From assembly GCA_041686095.1 (NCBI GenBank), contig JAWLEN010000002.1, positions 1 to 64,000 on the forward strand: 64,000 bases of DNA, read 5' to 3'. The position numbers and the translations under genes were made by a program. The notes under the pieces were generated by a model. It worked only from the letters and a program-made list of their open reading frames with translations. It did no database searches and had not been told where the DNA came from. How positions within the stretch are numbered: position 1 is the first letter of the stretch; each line of letters opens with the position of its first letter. Below are positions 59,957-64,000 of this stretch, piece after piece. This DNA comes from WJMT01 sp041686095. Lineage in GTDB: Bacteria > Acidobacteriota > Aminicenantia > Aminicenantales > Aminicenantaceae.

Positions 59957-60520
59957 TTATTTTTTGATCCGCTCCAAATATTTATCTTCTCGAGTATCTA
60001 TGCGCAGGATATCTCCTTTTTTAATGAATTGAGGGACATTTATGGTGATTCCTGTTTCTAAAGTGGCTGGCTTACTGCTTGCTGTCTGGGTGGCTCCTTT
60101 GAGATAAGGTTCTGTTTTGGTGACTTTGAGGTCAACAGTCATAGGTGGATTGACTCCCACTGGATTTCCTTCGTACATTTCTACAGAAAACACCACGTTG
60201 GGAATCAGATAATTGATGGCATCTCCAAGAATTTCTTCAGAAAGCCTAATCTGCTCATAATTCTCAGTATTCATGAATACATAAAGGTTGTTTTCTTTAT
60301 AGAGATATTCCATCTCTATTTCTTCTAAATAAGCCTGTTCCACTTTGTCTTTTGATCGGAATCTATGTTCATGAAGGGTTTGATCTTTGAGCTTTCTGAG
60401 TTTGGTCTGCATCAAAGCCTGTCCTTTTCCAGGTGTGACGTGGGATGTTTCCAACACTAAATAGAGTTCACCATTGATTTCTATGACCATGCCTTTTCTG
60501 ATTTGAGTTGCGTTAATCAT
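59957..60520 (-). CDS. efp: translation elongation factor P
   Basis: Ribosome-binding factor that rescues stalling at polyproline. Three beta domains in 187 residues: the KOW-like N domain with the tip loop 'HVTPGKGQALMQTKLR' (lysine K32 at the usual modification site), the OB domain, and the C-terminal 'GATQTASSKPATLETGITINVPQFI'. Lys at the tip is compatible with lysylation-type modification or none. The start overlaps the GHMP kinase end by four bases, an uncommon but not rare context for efp; transcription with metabolic genes is probably operon chance. Confidence 0.95.
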   Translation of the reverse strand: MINATQIRKGMVIEINGELYLVLETSHVTPGKGQALMQTKLRKLKDQTLHEHRFRSKDKVEQAYLEEIEMEYLYKENNLYVFMNTENYEQIRLSEEILGDAINYLIPNVVFSVEMYEGNPVGVNPPMTVDLKVTKTEPYLKGATQTASSKPATLETGITINVPQFIKKGDILRIDTREDKYLERIKK

Positions 60521-61596
60521 TTGTTCTTATGGATTTTTATCCCGTTATCCACATGCACAATATAAGCCTTGGCTCCTGATTTTTCCAGTTTATTGGCTAC
60601 TTTTTCTGCCCTGTCAGGAGCATAAGCGAAAATGCATCCACCCTCTCCGGATCCGTTTATTTTAGCTCCCAGGGCTCCTTCATCAAGAGCCGTCTTTATC
60701 ATTTTATCTATTTTTGGAGATGAAATCTGTAAATAGTTTCTGATGACCTCCTGCTGCTGGGTAAGGAGGGTTCCGAATTTTTTATGATCAAATATTTTTT
60801 CTTTAAATAGAATTTCTCCCTGGGCGGTGATGTCTCGAGTCATGAGAGTGCCTTTTAAAAGTCTTTTTTCAATTTCAGGGAGTTTTTCAATTTCTTCTTT
60901 TATTTGTGAAGAAAGAGGACTTTGAAGACCAAAGTTGTTTATTTTTGTTTTTACGTGTGAAACAGCTTTCATGACATTGGATTTTATAAATCCTATAGTT
61001 CCGGTGGTGTCTTTTCGGATAAGTGAATCAGCAAGAACAAATTTTTTCAAAGGGCTTTTAAATTGAGTGACTTTTAGTTTTTTCCCAAAGTGTATACAGA
61101 TGACCTGACCGAGAGATGATGAATAATGGTCCATCTTCCCTCCAGGTTCCTTAAATTCAGCCACTTCTGATTGAAAAGCCAGTTCAGCGATTTGTTTGGG
61201 ATGGACCGATCTTTTTTCTCGGGCTGCTTTTAAAAGAAATCCGATCCAGGCCACCACCAATGCTGAAGAACTGGCAGTGCCTGAATTAATGGGAATAGCG
61301 CCCTGAACCCGGGCTTCCCATCCAGAGTGAGGAGTGATGTTTTTTCTTAGCAGGATATTCATTGCACTCTTTAAGTAATCCCTTTCTTTAATGTAGGACA
61401 GCTCTTCTCCTAAAGGAAATTCATCTTTTTCTCCAATATCAGGAAGGTCTAGTTTGATCTTTTTATCAGGAATAGCATTTCCTGTTATTGATATTCTTAG
61501 GTTTATGGCTCCAGCTATAATGGGGAGGCCAAAATAGTCTTGATGTTCTCCCAGCAGACACAATCTCCCTGGAGCCGATACCTTTAGTTTCTCCAT
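60517..61596 (-). CDS. GHMP-family sugar kinase (galactokinase-like)
   Basis: ATP-dependent small-molecule kinase of 359 residues. The N-terminal galactokinase signature 'GRLCLLGEHQDYFGLPI' differs from mevalonate kinase; the ATP loop is 'PINSGTASSSALVVAW' and the C-terminal motif 'GAKINGSGEGGCIFAYA'. This combination suits a sugar kinase (galactose, galacturonate, fucose or mannose type); the substrate cannot be read directly. It is first in the operon GHMP kinase - efp - aldehyde oxidoreductase - tandem aldolase, which could be a sugar-acid or deoxysugar breakdown route. Confidence 0.87.
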   Translation of the reverse strand: MEKLKVSAPGRLCLLGEHQDYFGLPIIAGAINLRISITGNAIPDKKIKLDLPDIGEKDEFPLGEELSYIKERDYLKSAMNILLRKNITPHSGWEARVQGAIPINSGTASSSALVVAWIGFLLKAAREKRSVHPKQIAELAFQSEVAEFKEPGGKMDHYSSSLGQVICIHFGKKLKVTQFKSPLKKFVLADSLIRKDTTGTIGFIKSNVMKAVSHVKTKINNFGLQSPLSSQIKEEIEKLPEIEKRLLKGTLMTRDITAQGEILFKEKIFDHKKFGTLLTQQQEVIRNYLQISSPKIDKMIKTALDEGALGAKINGSGEGGCIFAYAPDRAEKVANKLEKSGAKAYIVHVDNGIKIHKNK

Positions 61597-62012
61597 TTCT
61601 ATTGTTTCTTATTATCTAAAGTATAAGAATCGTGTCAAATTGTTTTGACCTTTGCGTTTCAATTTAATTTATTTTTTTATCTTGAAAATTTGAAGGTATG
61701 GCTGAAGCGATATTAAAGGAAGCCTTTCCAAAACCGTGATACATGTGAAGTATAATGTTTAATAAGGGGAGAGGGCGAGGGATGAGGAATCCCCTGTGAG
61801 GGCGGAGCGGGCAGGGTTCCTCTTTAGAGGGGAGCGAAGCCCGAACCGGGAGGGAGATTCCACGCTGGGGAATCGAGCGGGTGACGAATCCCTTGCCCTT
61901 CCCCTTCAAAAATCTGAAGGGAGCACAAGCCAAATCTGATTTTCAAATCCTTTTCTTGCAGAGCGTTTGGTTTGAGTCTATCATATATAATCTGATGGAA
62001 TGAGGAGGCCGG
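61597..62012. other. repeat-bearing intergenic region
   Basis: 416 bases between the divergent GHMP kinase and MBL hydrolase genes. It contains the second copy of the 92-bp G-rich repeat, then further GC-rich sequence with several short complementary stretches (CCCGAACCGGG, GGGAGGGAGATTCC, CTTCCCCTTC/GAAGGG). No coding frame on either strand is convincing. A promoter for each gene must lie here, but none stands out. Confidence 0.5.
61735..61826 (+). repeat. 92-bp G-rich dispersed repeat, copy 2
   Basis: Matches 28327-28418 along its length with scattered differences, same orientation, 33 kb apart. The core GATGAGGAATCCCCTGTGAG is unchanged. Sequence to its right, GC-rich, is not shared with copy 1, so the right boundary of the element is near CCTCTTTA. 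Confidence 0.75.
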
Positions 62013-62822
62013 ATGAAAGAACTTTGTTTTTTAGGAACGGGAGGTTCTCTTCCATGGAAAGACAGAAGCAATGCTTCTTTGGTTTTGAATATAGAAAATG
62101 ATTTATTACTTATAGACTGCCCCGGGGATGCCTTTGGCAAGATAAAAAAATTAGATTTGGATCCTCGAAATATCTATTCTATATTTGTCACCCATACCCA
62201 TCCAGATCATATTTATGGTCTTCCTGCCCTTATCCACAGTTTGATGTTAGTAGAAATGTCAATTCTCCTCTACGGCTCTGGAGAAACTATCAAGTTTTGC
62301 AAACAATTACTGGACCTTTTCAATCTATTAGACAAGAAGATAAAATGCCGGGTTCGATTCAAGAAGGTTTATCCGGATCAATTTTTTGAAATACACCGTT
62401 TTCTCCGGGCTTGCTCCATAAAAACACCGCATACATCATCATCACTGGGTATTTGTTTTGATTTTGGAGATGAGCAATTAAGACTTATTTACTCTGGAGA
62501 TACGCCGGTGTATCTGCCTCTTTTTAAAAATAGTGGAAGTCCGGATATACTTATCCATGACTGCAGTGCTCCCTCCCGTTATTTTAAGAAGTATCCTTCT
62601 CTTTCAAAGATGCACACCAGTTCCCTTGATTTGGGGAAAATAGCCCAGCAAGCAGGAGTCAGATTCTTGATTCCCATACATTTTTTTGGTGAGCTGGACT
62701 ATTCATTAGATGAGATTGAAAAAGAAATAAGAAAAAATTACAAAAACCGGCTGATGATCCCTAAAGATCTGGATAAGATAGAGATCTCCAAATCTTTATT
62801 ATCAATAGATGTTGAAGCTTGA
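62013..62822 (+). CDS. metallo-beta-lactamase-fold hydrolase (RNase Z-like)
   Basis: MBL-fold hydrolase of 269 residues. 'FLGTGGSLPWKDRSNASLVL' and the metal motif HTHPDH (61-66) resemble RNase Z/phosphonate PhnP-like members, with the later ligands in 'YSGDTPVY', 'LIHDCSAP' and the C-terminal 'PIHFFGEL'. No exosite arm of true RNase Z is obvious. GAGGAGG lies upstream of the ATG. The amidohydrolase gene follows within about 25 bases. The substrate is unknown. Confidence 0.85.
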   Translation: MKELCFLGTGGSLPWKDRSNASLVLNIENDLLLIDCPGDAFGKIKKLDLDPRNIYSIFVTHTHPDHIYGLPALIHSLMLVEMSILLYGSGETIKFCKQLLDLFNLLDKKIKCRVRFKKVYPDQFFEIHRFLRACSIKTPHTSSSLGICFDFGDEQLRLIYSGDTPVYLPLFKNSGSPDILIHDCSAPSRYFKKYPSLSKMHTSSLDLGKIAQQAGVRFLIPIHFFGELDYSLDEIEKEIRKNYKNRLMIPKDLDKIEISKSLLSIDVEA

Positions 62823-62845
62823 AAAATGATTCTCAAAGGATTGAG

Positions 62846-64000
62846 ATGATGAAAGAAATATCAGACAAAAAAGCAGATCTCATTCTTAAAAATGGTCGAT
62901 TTTGGACTGTTGATCCAGCCCATCCAAATGCTGAGGCAGTGGCTGTTCACAAAGGCCGGATTCTGGAAATTGGCTCCTGGGGACAAGTCAAACATTTTAC
63001 GGATCAAAAAACCCAGTTCATTGATTTGGAGGGAGCTTTTGTGCTTCCTGGCTTTACTGACAGTCATACTCATTTTTTGGAGGGCGGGCTCAGTCTTTCT
63101 TCCATTAACTTAAGGAATGTTAGCAGCAAAGAAGAGTTTGTAAAAAAGATAAAGAAAGAAGCTGATGAGTTGGGAAAAAGAACATGGATAACAGGCGGAG
63201 AGTGGGATCATCAACAGTTTGATTCAAAACAGCTGCCAAAAAAAGAGTGGATTGATGGGATCACTCCAGAAAATCCAGTTTGTGTGAGCCGGAAAGATAT
63301 GCACATGGTCTTTGCAAATAGCCTGGCATTAAAATTAGCTGGGATCAGCAAGCACACCTCTGATCCAGAAGGGGGTGAAGTAATGAAAGATCCTAAAACA
63401 GGAGAGCCCACTGGAGTACTGACAGATGCTGCTGTGGATTTGGTTCTGAAAAAGATTCCAGAGCCAGGATCTGAAGAAAAGATCAGGGCAGCCAAGAAAG
63501 CAATCGAGTTCGCCCATAAAAAAGGAGTGACATCTGTCCATGAAATGGGGCCCATCCATAATCTGGAGGTCTACGAAGAGCTTTATAAGCGACAGGAATT
63601 GGATCTTCGCATCTGTCTGTATCCGCCTATTTCTATCATAGATCATTGGCCTGAATCTCAATTAAAAAGGAAGGAGAAGAAGAATTTTTACAAGATGGGA
63701 GGACTGAAAGGATTTGTGGATGGTTCATTGGGCTCATCCACGGCCTTGTTTTTTGAACCCTACACAGATAATGCAGACAAGAAAGGCCTATTGGCATCGG
63801 ATATGTTTCCTGAAGGAAAAATGGAGGAGAGAATCCAGAAGGCGGATAAGGAGGGTCTCCAGGTGGCTGTTCATGCCATTGGTAATAAAGCCAACCACAT
63901 CATTTTAAACATATTTGAAAATGTAATGAAATCAGGTCAAAAAAGAGACCGCAGATGGAGGATAGAGCATGCCCAGCACCTTATTTTTGAAGACATAGTT
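62846..64000 (+). CDS. YtcJ-like amidohydrolase, truncated by window end
   Basis: Zinc-dependent amidohydrolase of the amidohydrolase 3 (YtcJ-like) family, 385 codons visible and open to the last base. The start is ATG 62846 or 62849 after AAAGGA. Present are 'FVLPGFTDSHTH' (the HxH ligands), 'TGGEWDHQQFDSKQLP', 'FVDGSLGSSTALFFEPYTD' and 'VAVHAIGNKANHI'. The final ligand region lies beyond the window. These enzymes hydrolyse diverse amides or formamides. It is probably co-transcribed with the preceding MBL-fold hydrolase. Confidence 0.88.
   Translation, partial: MMKEISDKKADLILKNGRFWTVDPAHPNAEAVAVHKGRILEIGSWGQVKHFTDQKTQFIDLEGAFVLPGFTDSHTHFLEGGLSLSSINLRNVSSKEEFVKKIKKEADELGKRTWITGGEWDHQQFDSKQLPKKEWIDGITPENPVCVSRKDMHMVFANSLALKLAGISKHTSDPEGGEVMKDPKTGEPTGVLTDAAVDLVLKKIPEPGSEEKIRAAKKAIEFAHKKGVTSVHEMGPIHNLEVYEELYKRQELDLRICLYPPISIIDHWPESQLKRKEKKNFYKMGGLKGFVDGSLGSSTALFFEPYTDNADKKGLLASDMFPEGKMEERIQKADKEGLQVAVHAIGNKANHIILNIFENVMKSGQKRDRRWRIEHAQHLIFEDIV

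Noticed and set aside
62861..63661. Minus-strand frames within the final amidohydrolase region
   Set aside because: The plus-strand frame is open to the window end and carries complete amidohydrolase motifs.

Overview
The window reads as a chromosomal segment from an anaerobic, Gram-negative-type (diderm) bacterium. Outer-membrane and envelope functions are present: a TonB-dependent receptor, a TolC/RND efflux system and LptB. Anaerobic or redox enzymes include a glycyl-radical enzyme with its activase, a tungsten-type aldehyde:ferredoxin oxidoreductase, a corrinoid protein and LipA. The mix of SpoIVB-type S55 peptidase, carboxypeptidase-regulatory/TonB receptor, DUF885 and TrpB2 genes, at moderately low GC, resembles Acidobacteriota and especially Candidatus Aminicenantes. 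That placement is inference; no rRNA is present to settle it. No prophage, plasmid or CRISPR array is seen. The mobile-looking content is short, dispersed intergenic repeats.

Layout. 0-2.4 kb: a VKOR-DsbA fusion for disulfide formation and a secreted DUF1573 protein. 2.5-9.4 kb: a sugar block with a sodium:solute symporter overlapping a GH38 alpha-mannosidase, facing an opposing operon of PfkB kinase, D-lyxose/mannose isomerase and a UroD-fold protein. Together these could take alpha-mannosides to mannose, fructose and fructose-6-phosphate. 9.6-17.6 kb: a copper/silver-type region with an unusual YHS-lactate dehydrogenase fusion, a SHOCT protein, a CsoR repressor with an operator inside its own promoter, and TolC-CusB-CusA efflux genes. 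17.7-20.4 kb: a UbiA prenyltransferase, a GAF/HD-GYP protein and tRNA-Val.

20.5-22.2 kb: trpB2, preceded by a consensus promoter, a 26-residue leader peptide with tandem Trp codons and a hairpin/U-tract. This looks like a transcription attenuator and is the clearest regulatory discovery here. 22.3-30.2 kb: a divergent uracil-DNA glycosylase, a DHH phosphoesterase, a site-2 protease, CorA, UPF0316, a zinc-ribbon Glu-rich membrane protein, LptB and DUF1848. 30.2-38.9 kb: an rpsU-lipA-phosphoesterase-ogt operon, a TonB receptor and the glycyl-radical enzyme/activase pair. 39-46 kb: a sensor kinase, a MinD-like ATPase overlapping a J-domain-like gene, tRNA-Lys, rpoZ, CYTH, a polyprenyl synthase and TatD.

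46-56 kb: a DUF885 protein lacking the expected catalytic residues, a FabH-like synthase, a DsbD-N-like protein, an SDR epimerase divergent from a serine palmitoyltransferase-like enzyme (possible sphingolipid synthesis), an S55 peptidase and a secreted beta-propeller. 56-64 kb: a corrinoid protein, a compact operon (GHMP kinase, EF-P, aldehyde:ferredoxin oxidoreductase, tandem class II aldolase), an MBL hydrolase and a YtcJ-like amidohydrolase cut by the window end.

Two families of short dispersed repeats occupy intergenic spaces: a palindromic element with ends like TGGATTATTCATG / TAACCTGGATTATT, and a 92-bp G-rich element. They often lie exactly at gene ends, and in several cases supply the stop codon.
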